DNA from: Morella rubra
Lineage: Eukaryota > Streptophyta > Magnoliopsida > Fagales > Myricaceae
NCBI GenBank assembly: GCA_003952965.2
Contig: CM025849.1
Coordinates: 5,043,572 to 5,107,571, forward strand
DNA: 64,000 nucleotides
Reading direction: 5' to 3'
The translations under genes and the position numbers were made by a program. Below the pieces are notes generated by a model, which saw only the letters and a list, made by a program, of their open reading frames with translations, was not told the origin of the DNA and searched no databases. Each line of letters begins with the position of its first letter. Position 1 is the stretch's first letter. Shown piece by piece: positions 52,926 to 63,707 of the stretch.

Positions 52926-53513
52926 GGACAGAAATATAGGATACAAAATAGCTTAGATAGTGCTCACTGCATCTTGTTGACCAGGTAACATACAAGCTAG
53001 CTCATAGTGATTGAGAAGTATTATCTGATATCTTGTAAAATAACCCTCCATCCAACATTGGGGGATGAGGCTCACCACCACCACATAAATTCAAATTGCC
53101 ACTCGAAAAAAGAAACAAACTCATGAGAGGTCTTATCTAAGGACAACCTTTATATATACTTCTTACAATTACTATGAAAGGGTTCTGATACATTCACCTT
53201 TCATGCTTATCCAATAGCAGACTATACGAGGAAGAGATTAGAGGAGCCAATTCTAGGAATTCTCACCAAAGGAAGGAATGTTTGGTTGCTCCAACAATAC
53301 TTTCAACTCCAAAAGGATAACTTTTCTGCATTGAAATACGAATAGAATAGGTACGGCTTTCTCTCTTCTGCACCGAGCATATCACCAATGTTTTTCTAAG
53401 TAGAATTGAGAACCCTTATGGACAGCTAGTGAGTTCCAGGCGGAACTCCTGAAGCCAGTTGGTTGCAAGGGACTTCAGTTCCAGTTGGTATTTCCGGTGA
53501 ACTGAAAATAATG

Positions 53514-55328
53514 TTACTTGTCCAGATCCAAATATTCATCATACATCCTACTGCTGCCACACTCCATCAGAGCTTTTGCATTCAGTTCTCTGCCGAATCT
53601 CCACACGTAATTCAGACCAACAAGAAGCTCAATGATTATTGCTTCCGTCTTCTCTTGATTCGCAAAGTAAAGAGTTTGCACCAAAAGAACATTTGTCCTG
53701 GACATCAACATCTGCTGCTCAAAACCTCTCTCAGACTGCCATCTTATCATGTTATGAGCTAGTGGCGCCAACCATTCTAATATCCCAGCCATTGCCTCAT
53801 TCCACTCCCCTGCAAGATCTGAATCATAGACAGACGAAGTCAAGCTCTTGGTGTATGGTTTCAGCTTGGCCCTGAGGGCGGTTCTCACACTTGTGGGCAG
53901 CATATTGTATAAGTCATCTCTTGCATCAAGACCAATCAAATGAGGAGATGCAGCTAGTTTCTCGATTACAATGATAACATTTGCATAGTGCAGAGCTAAA
54001 GCAGCGGCACCAAGGGTTTCAGGTGGGGCATCCAATAACTTGCGCCGGGAATTGAAGATTGATAGACTAGAATGATCAGTTTTCCCAGGAGGAAGAAGGT
54101 CTGCATTAACATCTTTGGCTCCATCAATGTTTCCTGAATGAACAATGTTCGGACTAATATAACAATCGGTGACAGGAGTGTAATTTCCAGCCATCATACA
54201 TCCTTTGAAAGGTCCGACTTGAGTAAGTCGGTTGGTCTTCGAATGTGGTTTCTTCCCCTGAGTTGCAGGTGAATGGCCACGACTTTGCCACTTCTTCTGC
54301 CTCACTTCTTCTGATCCAGAAATTGGGCCCGATTTTGTCATTCCACGTACAAGAAAGCCTGAAAAGAAGTTGAGATTTTTATTCTTTCCAGAAATAGGGC
54401 CTGATTTTGTTGTTGGTCCAACAATAGGACCTGAATAGAAATTGCTAGGTTTAGTTTTCCTTGAAATTGGTCCTGATTTAGCCACGAACCCCCCAAGGGG
54501 ACCAGAAGCAAATTTAGCAAGGCCATTCTCAGATGGATGAACTGAAGGTTGCAATAGTGCAGAAACTGACTGGCTACATGGAATATAGTCAGAATTCATC
54601 TCTCTCGAATCTCCAATATCAGCATCTACCCTCTGTTGAATTCCAAAGACGTGTTTCAACCTACTGAATATCGACAAGAGAGATCCAGCCAAAAGACGAA
54701 CTGTATAATCGTAACTCCTGTTCCACAGAGAGATCTGTTGTAGATTCTTCACTTCCTGCCGCTTACATGCAAACTTTTTCTGATATTCAAGCAAATTTAC
54801 ACCATTGGGATCATCACTACCCTTCATTCTTCTTAGAGCCTGTTCAAGATCTGAAAGAATTTCCATCTCCTGATACAAGGACGCATTTGCTGCGATGAAT
54901 CTTTCCATCTTCCTGACTTTCTTTTCCATCTTCCTCCACGAAAATCCCAACCCATATGGGTCAAGACCGATTTTGATTGATTCATCGAAGGCATGCTCAA
55001 AACTCTTCAAACCAGGATCACTGCACTTCTTCCCAAGCCTGGCCACAGATTTTGCCACGCGGACCATATTCTCAAACATCTCTGCACATATCAAACTAGC
55101 AATAGATTCATCATCATCCGAGACAAGCTTCTTTATGCCCGTGGAATCCCTGATCTCTTCTTTCAACCTAGCAATTTGCTTGTCATTTAAGGACTGCCAT
55201 AGATGGACCAGCTTAGACATCAGGCTTGCAACTTCAAATGCTAACACTCCAATCGCCGCCTTCCCAGGACCAGCCTCATGCTTTCGTGGAGTCTTCCACA
55301 GACTGCGAAACCACGACTCTGCGACCAT
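53514..55328 (-). CDS. DUF3475/DUF668 protein of the PSK SIMULATOR (PSI) family
   Basis: A single-exon CDS of 604 aa. It starts MVAESWFRSLWKTPRKHE, which fits the plant family without the MGG-type myristoylation start of other PSI proteins. Residues about 27-85 match DUF3475 (IGVLAFEVASLMSKLVHLWQ). Residues 130-145 are highly basic (SWRKMEKKVRKMERF). Residues about 437-525 match DUF668 (LGAAALALHYANVIIVIEKL, DDLYNMLPTSVRTALRAKLK). Family members act in growth signalling linked to phytosulfokine, probably at membranes; for this subgroup the role is inferred. Residues 273-344 are three 24-residue repeats, each with KSGPIS. The stop codon is at 53514-53516. The gene probably has a 5' UTR intron. 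Confidence 0.92.
   Translation of the reverse strand: MVAESWFRSLWKTPRKHEAGPGKAAIGVLAFEVASLMSKLVHLWQSLNDKQIARLKEEIRDSTGIKKLVSDDDESIASLICAEMFENMVRVAKSVARLGKKCSDPGLKSFEHAFDESIKIGLDPYGLGFSWRKMEKKVRKMERFIAANASLYQEMEILSDLEQALRRMKGSDDPNGVNLLEYQKKFACKRQEVKNLQQISLWNRSYDYTVRLLAGSLLSIFSRLKHVFGIQQRVDADIGDSREMNSDYIPCSQSVSALLQPSVHPSENGLAKFASGPLGGFVAKSGPISRKTKPSNFYSGPIVGPTTKSGPISGKNKNLNFFSGFLVRGMTKSGPISGSEEVRQKKWQSRGHSPATQGKKPHSKTNRLTQVGPFKGCMMAGNYTPVTDCYISPNIVHSGNIDGAKDVNADLLPPGKTDHSSLSIFNSRRKLLDAPPETLGAAALALHYANVIIVIEKLAASPHLIGLDARDDLYNMLPTSVRTALRAKLKPYTKSLTSSVYDSDLAGEWNEAMAGILEWLAPLAHNMIRWQSERGFEQQMLMSRTNVLLVQTLYFANQEKTEAIIIELLVGLNYVWRFGRELNAKALMECGSSRMYDEYLDLDK
54297..54512 (-). repeat. three in-frame 72-bp repeats in the DUF668 gene
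   Basis: Encodes residues 273-344 as three 24-residue units starting FASG, FYSG and FFSG, each containing KSGPIS at the same place (residues 284, 308 and 332). They lie in the linker between DUF3475 and DUF668. Confidence 0.85.
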
Positions 55329-55392
55329 CTCTCACCCCAGAGAACTGAGACAAAATATCTCTACGCCAAACCCACGATCATATCTTTTGATT

Positions 55393-56640
55393 CTGCAGTA
55401 AATTCTAAAAACTCAAATAATCAGAGACTATTGAAATGAACCTAATTCTCTCAACTAGCCCTCCTTGTTGGCTTTGAATGGGTTTAAAAAGGGCACCAGT
55501 CAAGGGTTCTACAGCGATAGAGACATAGTAACTTTCTAAACAAGGCTAAAAAATAATGATCTAATTGACCAATTAATGACACAACAACTACCACACCAGC
55601 AAAATAACAGCAATATTTAGGATATTGCATTTAAAATCCATGCATCCAACATAGATCAAAATTCTGAATTGGAGAAACAGAAATGAGACAAAAGCCTAAG
55701 CTCGACTGGGTAAGTTCCAATTTTGATCCCTTAAAGTTTAGTAGTATCTCATACACAAAAATACATCCTTCCTTACTGAATAAAATTGATAATGTCTTAC
55801 TAACAGGATTTTTCTATAATTTTCATTCTCTTCAACTGATAGCAAAACTGCAAAATGTAATAAGTTTTTATTACCATGGCCATGCTGATTGGCCGTATGA
55901 TATATACCATGTCAATCTACATTACTTTATCAGCACATATGGACACATTTAACAGACGGATGGACCCCAATTGTAAGTTTCTAAAATTGAGAACTTGCTT
56001 GAAAAGCCAAAAAAAAAAAAAGGACCAAAAACAAGCAACTACTGACTTGCAGTCTACTGACTTGCAGTCTACTTTTTCCTTCGAGATCGTAACCGAACAA
56101 CCCAAATGAAACTTCTCCCTTTTTCTTTTGCCACTATTTTCTCAGCAAGATCATCCAAAAAGCAAAAACTCACAAGAATATCCTACTATCCAGTAACTAA
56201 TTCACAAGAATATATGCCCAAAAAAAGGGAAGGAAAATGACATGAACCTAGAATTCTCAACAAAACGCATCATATCAGTACCCATACTGTCGAAATTCCA
56301 AAACCATATTCATCCAAAACAAGAAAACAAGGAAATTCCAAAATCTTTTACTATGCACCAAAAGTCTTTTATTTTCCCTTGGCAATTACGCTGCATAATC
56401 GAACAAACCTACAAACTGTAAATCACACCATATTACCACGCAAATTTGCACAACATCATGAAGCAACTAAAGCAAAAAAGTATATTCAAAATGAAATAGA
56501 AAAAGGAAACTAGCTCACCGATCCACATGGAGAACTATCAACCCAGTGACTTTTCAGCTCCAAACACCAAAGGAAAGCTGGGAAACTGAGAGAGAGAGAG
56601 AGAGAGAGCGAGGGCAGTGGCTAGGAAGGTGCACGGGAAA
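55393..56640 (-). other. probable 5' UTR intron and first exon of the DUF668 gene
   Basis: On the minus strand an acceptor (ttactgcag) ends at 55393, and a donor-like CG/GTGAGCTAG lies at about 56512-56520. To its right, a 20-base GA run (56589-56608) and C/T-rich sequence on the minus strand resemble a plant leader exon. This would make an intron of about 1.1 kb wholly in the 5' UTR. It is inferred from splice signals only. Confidence 0.4.
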
Positions 56641-57190
56641 CTAGAGCCACATGGAGGAAAGCAAGAATTGTAGAAAAAGAGGAGCGAAAACGAGTGAAAT
56701 TAAAAGATAGACAAGTGATTTTCTAGTGCTCCTTTTGCAGTTTGGACCTTCCTAATTTTCCGTACATGTCTATAGTCCTTCTATTCTTGTGTTTCTTATC
56801 TTTTATGTCTTCGTGTCGTGTACTTAATTTTTTTTCTTTCCCCGTTTTGCACACGGCCACATTTCTAAATTTTTTCTCAAAATTATGCTGACCAGCCTGC
56901 CAAATATATTTGCTTTAGAAGAAATATTTATTTTTAAGTAACAAAATGATACCCAATTTTTGTATCGAGTTCCGACGTACTTGATCTCGTGAAAAATGTA
57001 TCGATTGGGTAAAACAGTAATAAAAATTCTTTATCTTAAATATTTCAATCACTCTCTAACCTAACGTAAATATCAGTGAAATTGTTGAGAATGCATGTAG
57101 TCATCGAATATAAGTCTCAAACAAGTTACTCCAAGCCATCTAACCACACTTGAAGAGGTTTCGAAAAAAATATTTTTCACTAGTCAGGAT

Positions 57191-57385
57191 GTATTTGTTT
57201 GTAAAACTTTAGGGAGGTTAAAATTTTAGGGTATTAGATTTGGTGAAAAAGTGGAAAGAGTGAGATGATTTTTAATATTTATTATAATAAAAAATAATGA
57301 TTTGATAAAAACAGAGAAATTATATTGTAATTTTTTATTGTGTTAAAATTTAAGAAGTGTAAAATTTTGGTGTGCAAACGGTACT
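57191..57385. repeat. MITE-like repeat
   Basis: The left end has tttgtttgtaaaact and the right end aaaattttggtgtgcaaac. The interior gtgaaaaagtgg and gagtgagatgatttt is the reverse complement of the atcatctctctcc type interior at 49.8-50.1 kb. Confidence 0.45.
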
Positions 57386-58192
57386 TGAGTGTTTAGTCTC
57401 TAGAGTCTAGAAAGAAAAAGATATAGGAATGTGAGACATGAGTATCTGGTCTTTGAGAAGACAAAAACCAATTCTAAATTATAAATTAGAGGTTAAATTA
57501 GTGGGGGTTTAAGAACTATATCTATGCATGTAAAAATTTTTGCTTGCGAGTTATTAATATTTGTTCTTTTATTATCCTAATTACACTTATTCAAAGTTTA
57601 TCTTTACTATTATTATGCTTGCTCAAAATTGCATGACAAGCAAAAAATTGGAAAAGAAAATTTTCAGTGACACAGTCTAAATACGTTTAATTTAAAGACT
57701 CGAGTGAAAAAACTAAAGTGGGGAGATCCATCACAATCATTAATGGCAATCACGCGGAAATGCATCTTTTTACATATTTGACCTCTTTGCAGATGATCCA
57801 GGTAACCGCCAATGGGGCGGGTCAATCGTACGAACGGTCCAACCAGGACTCGTCGGATACTCATACAAAACTATTTTTTTTAATATTTTCGGGGTCCGAC
57901 ATTCATTTTACTTTACCAAATTAATAGTCGACAATTAAAGACCTTTTCCTGATCAGTCCATGAAACAAGAACAACTCAATTAGCCATGTGTCTTAATGAC
58001 ATGGTCTGCGTTGACTCAAACCATTGGAACAATATTAACGTGGGTAAATGGCACACGTTTATTGTCGATCGAAGACAATCTTAATTATAACACATGGTTA
58101 GTTAATGATTGACTAATTAGGCAGATGGTTTTCGTGTTATCATGCACATGCTTAAAATTCAAGACATTATCCATTGCAATGAGTTTATATAC

Positions 58193-58375
58193 AGGGGGTG
58201 TTTGTTTGCTAAAATTTTGAGAAATATTTTTGAAATTTTAGAAATTTTTACTTTATTGGAGTTTGTGAAAGGTGAAATGTGTATGTGTAAAAGTTAAAAA
58301 TTTTAGAATGTGTTTGTTTTGCTGGAAATTTTCATATCCCAAAATATTAGGAAAACAAACGGTACCATAATTTAC
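58193..58375. repeat. MITE-like repeat
   Basis: Left end gggtgtttgtttgctaaaat and right end aggaaaacaaacggtacc, with repeated aaaatttt motifs inside, resembling the other members of the family. Limits are approximate. Confidence 0.4.
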
Positions 58376-59220
58376 GTAAAGCTCAATAACCTATTAATTT
58401 ATTGTTCTAGCTACCCAAAGGAAATGTTATTATTTTTCTTCTCGTTTCCCTTCATTGCCTGTAGGCATCTTAATTTGTAGGAAACTACTCCTTCTAGCTT
58501 AAAGAAGATTCATTGGATATAAAATCTCATGAATTCATAAATAAATGCAAATAATTAGTCACTCAAACAATTCCATTTTAATTCACCTAACTAATAGGGA
58601 ACTTAATTATAGTATTGGACAGTAATTATCTTAGATTTTAGAGGTAAACTTTGTTTTTCATATTGCTGAAAGATTACTATTCCTTGTAATGGCAGAGAAG
58701 ATCTCAGTGAAAAGCCAATTTTCAAAGTTCTACTTCATGAAATATGAATGTGTTGAAAACCAAGTCAAGTTGGTTGATGAAGAATCTCTGAGTGTAGCTA
58801 AAGTAGAAGAGAAAGGCAGATCTTGTGAAACCTAACTTAATTTGAATTAATTGAGTTATGTATTTTAAAGTTTTCTAATGTATTTGAATGATACTCATTG
58901 AATGAAAATACTTCAGTTTTCATGTCATTGAACAAGAAAGCTAATATAGTTCCCGTTAAAAGTCATTAAAAAAAAAACAAGATTACAACGATGGTCGAAA
59001 AATGCTATTATAGACCCAAAAAAAGTTGCTAAGTTTTCACCAGCGATTTCTAGCAATGTTTGCAAATTCATCTAATTAGATTTTCAGAAGACAATATTAC
59101 CTCATCAGGAATGAATAGAAACAAGATTCAATATGTCACTAAAATTTCGAAAATCAATATGACTGATACTCAACAATGATGCATTAGAGGTCATTTTTTT
59201 GGGTAAATAATGTTATACTG

Positions 59221-59245
59221 ATATATATATATATATATATATATA
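59221..59245. repeat. AT microsatellite
   Basis: About twelve AT units. No gene is nearby. Confidence 0.85.
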
Positions 59246-61299
59246 AACAAGGGTTAAAAAAAACCCTAAATACACAAGTCCTAAACAGTTCAGCCAGAGA
59301 TACAATATCCAGAGGTTTATCACTTTCCCAGGGTTCAACCCGGTTCTATCTGAGCTAAAAGGAAAAGTGGAAAACGGCATTCAAACACGTTACGCATGAC
59401 CAATCAACAAAGCCAGTGTGTGTGTTTGAAAATGCCTTCATCCAGATTCCACTTTGCAGCCACCACTCTCTTTACCTTTTGAATCAGAAAGAGCATATAT
59501 GTTGTGACCCTTCTGGCTTGTTTGTACAACTTCCAGCTATAAAAAACCATTCACATTATCCGATTAAAGTTGTTCTTATTGCTTTTTATGTCGACCGTGG
59601 AAATAAAGAAGTTACTGCAAGTATAGTCAACTTTTGCGTGTTGCAGAAAAGACAAATGTCGACATGCGTGTCTTTTTTCTTGCAGATAATCAATTTCCAA
59701 ATCATGTTAAGGATAATAGATTTGGAATATTCTTTCAGACGGTTCTCAAGTTTTGCCCAGTTACAACATACTGTGTTAAAGAATATAATTTAAATAATAA
59801 AATATTTCTTTTTTTACTAATTTAAAATTTTAAAATAAATAATAAATTTACATAATATTAAAATTAAAATTCTGAATTAAATATCTGATTTTGTGCTTTA
59901 CTCAAATTTCAATTAAATAATGTGTGAATTAAATTCCATTTATATTGAACTCGGAGGACTTTGCCGACCTACGACGTCCACTAATTAACGATGTTCTGGA
60001 CGACAAGAACAATTAATTTCAGTGTGGATATATATGCTTCACGTACGTACGAATCCTAACAAAGGAACTCATGTTTTGCGTGCGTGTCCTTCCAATCCAT
60101 CTTCCTTTGACCACTTTCTGCTCCGCGCGCAGTGTAAAACCATGGGTGTCGGCCGGTGTTATTCTGATCCTCAGCACATGATCAAAATCCTTTTTTCAGG
60201 TATACGAGTTGCAGTCGATCAGTTCAACTAGCCTGGAATGAATCCGGAGCGAGCTGCCACTCACACGAAGAACAAATGCAATTTCTTTTGGGTGATCTTC
60301 CAACATCTTATCTATTATTTTTATCACATTATATCTATCAATTATTAATTTTAAATATTTGATATATTCTGTTAAATTCTTTTATAAATTTAAATAAAAT
60401 TTTATTTTTTTATCTTTAAAATTATGATTTTATCTTTATAAAATAATCACTATTAACAAAATTATTTTTTGACACGTTAAATTTTTTTTTTATCTAAATT
60501 AAAAAAAAATTTTAAAAGAGAATGTAAAGTGTCTTGATTGACTGTGATGTGATAAAAATAATAACACCATGCAAAGTGTATTTAGTCATTCTATGTTACG
60601 CTTACCATAAATAACAAAAAAAAAACAAGAAAAAGTAGAAGAGTGTCATCTTTCTATAAGTGAAAAAAACAACAAAAAGAAGAAAGTGTCATCTTTCTAT
60701 ACGTCGAAGCAAAATGGGCACCACGCGTTGCTTTGAAAAAGTAAGTAAAAAACAAAGCTCTTGGGCATCTAACGGCAAGGATAAGTTTGGCTGTCCTGTA
60801 CGTGAAAGGGAGTCCTTAGATACTTTTAATTCGAGATGTTAATTAGATACTTTTAATATTCTCCAATAGGATTTTTAGACAGTTTGTTAGCACGCACAGG
60901 ATTGCTCTTAGCAAGAAAATCTAACTGCGGCTATATTAGGTGGTTTTTACGGTCAAAAATTTGATACTGTTGTAAAATTTGAGGTAGAAATTTATTGAAT
61001 TTTGAAAAAAATAAAATAAAAAAGATTAAATATACTTTGTACCTTTTAGATTTTAATTATAGGGTCTTGAAACTTTATATTCTAATTTATTATTTTTATC
61101 ATATTATATTTATTAACTATTAATTTCAGACACTTCGTATCATCTAAAGTTTTCTTTAGTTTGGACAAAAATTTATCTCTTAAAAGTACTATTTTACACT
61201 CATAAAACAAACAAAGTTATAGGGATAAAATTGTCATTTTGTGCAACAAAAAAGTAATAAAAAATATTAAGATTGCAAAGTGTATTTATAAATTTATAG

Positions 61300-61510
61300 A
61301 AGTTAGTAAAAAAGTGAAAAAATATAATTTGAGTAAATTTTTCATGATTATTATAATGAGAATAGATGATTGCAAAGATGAGAGATTATTTTATAGTTAT
61401 TTGATTATTATTTTCTTTACTAAAATTTGATATAATTTGCAAACACCATCATGTTTGCGAATCAAAATTATTCTCAAAATTTTGGAAATAATGGAAGGTT
61501 TTGTTGAAAT
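61300..61510. repeat. MITE-like repeat fragments
   Basis: Contains taatgagaatagatgattg, ctaaaatttgatataatttg followed by caaacacc, and aaaattttgg, as in the other members of the tgcaaaccaaaatttt family. It looks like one or two worn copies lying next to each other. Confidence 0.3.
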
Positions 61511-62620
61511 TTGTAAAAAGTTAAAATTTTGAGATATGTTTACTTAACAAGGCGTTTCGTATCAAAATTTTATTAAAATTTTGTATTGTTGTTAAAAAAA
61601 GAGGTAGTATTAAAGTTAGTGAATAAGTGGTAAAAGTTAAAGTAAAATTTTAAAATGTATTTAATAAAAGTAAAATTTTATTAAAACTTTTGTACAACAA
61701 ATGTTGTAAAATTTTAGAACGGCAATAATTGGATGTTTGCTTTGGTTTTGTTTTTTTGTTTTTCTTTCTGCTTAGGATGTTGCTTTGTTTTGTTTGACGT
61801 TACTTTAGAGGAGCCAGACTTTACAGAGTATTTTATTAGATTATAGGGATAAATGTTAAATTGGTCTCTGTGCTATTTATGAAAATTGATTTGGTCCCTA
61901 TGAAACAAAAATCATAAAATTAGTCCCCATATTCCTTAACTCATTGCCGTTGATCCATCTACTCCAATCCATTAACTCTATTGCCGAAACTTACTCCATG
62001 TAAGCTAAAAAATGTCACTGTTAATCCAACATACCTTTGCCATGTCACAAAAAACATGACAGCTCCCTCCTATCCCGCCTAACCCACCTAACACCTTCCC
62101 CCACTCACAGGAAACTTTTTCCAAAGCATTTGGTTCACACTTCTCAAACCCTCGTACCCACTTCCAAACCTATAGAACTTGAGGCTGGGAATGGACGCAC
62201 TCTGTTTTGCCCTCCAAAAAAAGGTTTGTGCTTCTTTTTTTGTTCCCCAGCATCTTTACTCGTCTGTCTTTTTTCCTTCCCTTTCACCGATATTTTACTA
62301 CTCATCTTTAACTTTTGCAAGTGTGTTTAATCCCGTCACCTATTCTTTTGAAGCAATGGCAGGCTGTTAGTGAGAAACATGCATTTGTTCCTCATCCTGC
62401 ATTTTTGTTTCATTTTTGTTAAGTAGCTGTTGAGTGGGTTCATTGACTGTATAATCTGTTGGACAATTTGTAGGTAGCTAATCAGTTTTATAATATATTG
62501 CACAAGCACTGCAACAAAGTGCAGGTTTGCTCCAAGAAACGCATTCTAATGAGGCCCACTATAACTCCTAAAGGAAATCAAAACCCATAAATGAATCGGC
62601 CCCATTCAACAAAAATTCAG

Positions 62621-63138
62621 GGGATAAAATTATAGTTAGTCCTATAAGTATGGGCAAAAATCAAATTGGTACCCCTAATTATCAATTCGGCGATTTGAGA
62701 CCCATAACTTTTGAAAATCATCAATTCTAGCCCCCCATCTAAATTATGCGTTAAATGCGACGGAAAATCATGCAAAATAACCAAAATGCCCATCCAAGAC
62801 TAAGTTTTAATAAATAAATAAAAATAATAAAAATTAAAGAAATAAATTAAAAATAAATATATTATTGAAATAGAGTTTCAATAGCTTTATTTAAAAAATA
62901 TTACTTTTTTTAAAAAAATTTCATTTCTTATTTTTAATGATTTTTTTAGTAATTTTATCTTGTAGGGGCATTTTGGTAATTTTGAATAATTTTCCGTTGG
63001 ATTTAACGCCCAATTTAGACGGGGGGGCTATAAATGATGATTTTCAAAAGTTATGGGTCTCAAATTGCCGAATTGATAATTAGGGGTACCGATTTAATTT
63101 TTGCTCATACTTTATGGGACTAACTATGACTTTATCCC
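62621..63138. mobile_element. non-autonomous MULE nested in the outer Pack-MULE
   Basis: A 518-bp element flanked by a perfect 9-bp target-site duplication, aaaattcag (62612-62620 and 63139-63147). The TIRs are about 173 bp and highly similar: 62621-62794, starting gggataaaattatag, and 62964-63138, ending ctatgactttatccc. The AT-rich middle of about 170 bp has no ORF. The perfect target-site duplication and good TIR match show that it inserted more recently than the outer element. Confidence 0.93.
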
Positions 63139-63177
63139 AAAATTCAGAAAGCCAATAGAAAGGAAAGCAAGCTTAGA

Positions 63178-63375
63178 CGATATACCATATTCATCTTCAA
63201 CACAAGCAATGTGGAAGAGTCCAAAATAGACAGATCCATCCTTGACATTCGCTTCAATTGGGAGGCCAATGATGCACACAATAGCGAAGATCAAAGCCTC
63301 ACTCAATGAAGAAGAAGAAGAAGAATGAGAAGAATAAGAGTTCTTGTTGTTTAAGAGTTCTCTGTTACTGCCCAT
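63178..63375 (-). pseudogene. captured ataxin-2/CID-type gene fragment
   Basis: Read on the minus strand from ATG at 63373-63375: a Ser-rich start, then LSEALIFAIVCIIGLPIEAN, VKDGSVYFGLFH and ACVEDEYGI. This matches the N-terminal Sm-like domain of plant ataxin-2 homologues (CID3/CID4 type, RNA-binding, PABP-interacting) as I know the family. Only the first exon or so is present, and the frame then runs into intron-like and MULE sequence. There is no LsmAD or PAM2 motif, so it is not a functional gene. The upstream sequence to 63480 (GA/CT-rich leader) was probably captured with it. Confidence 0.75.
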
Positions 63376-63707
63376 ATTGCTCTCTATTTTCTGCTGATTT
63401 AATTTGCTCTGTTTCTCTTTGTTCTAGAGATTTCTTGCGTAGTGTGAGCTGGAGTTTGAAGGAGGGAGGAGAAATCTGAAGCAACGTTAGGCTTCAAAAA
63501 CGTGGCAAGACCAGGTTGGATAAACGTGACATTTTTTAACTTACGTGGAGTAGGTTTCAACAATAGAATTAACGGATTAGAGTGGGTAGATTAACGACAA
63601 ACGAGTTAAAGAATACAGGACTAATTTTATAATTTTTATTTTACAGCTACTAAATCAATTTTTTCCAATACTATAAAGACTAATTTAGCATTTATTCCTA
63701 TATTATA

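Larger units (their letters stand above)
51148..53513. other. myotubularin promoter and spacer to the DUF668 gene
   Basis: The first few hundred bases should be the 5' UTR and promoter of the minus-strand myotubularin gene. The right end (about 53250-53513) should be the 3' UTR of the DUF668 gene. It contains a perfect 58-bp direct repeat and a MITE-like repeat. ORFs here are short and not recognised. Confidence 0.5.
56641..61845. other. gene-poor AT-rich region
   Basis: Contains several MITE-like repeats and an AT microsatellite but no gene I can support. The longest ORF (59416-59793, 125 codons, plus) has no recognisable motif and lies in sequence of ordinary AT-rich composition. The short ORFs at 57718-57924, 60022-60231 and 60660-60842 are likewise not recognised. 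A direct repeat of gtgtcatctttctata lies near 60641 and 60687. Confidence 0.45.
61846..63698. mobile_element. Pack-MULE-like element carrying an ataxin-2-like gene fragment (outer element)
   Basis: The left end is GGGATAAATGTTAAATT and the inverted right end GGAATAAATGCTAAATT. The TIRs are about 190-200 bp, including aaaattagtcc, taactc and ttaactctattg blocks on both sides. Flanking 9-mers are tagattata (61837-61845) and tatattata (63699-63707), 8 of 9 identical, as for Mutator-like elements. No transposase is seen. The interior holds a captured gene fragment on the minus strand and a second, later-inserted MULE (62621-63138). Without the insertion it would be about 1.33 kb. Confidence 0.85.

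Noticed and set aside
59416..59793. A 125-codon ORF on the plus strand
   Set aside because: No domain, signal or family resemblance, and the surrounding DNA is AT-rich and repeat-laden. It has no support as a gene beyond its length.
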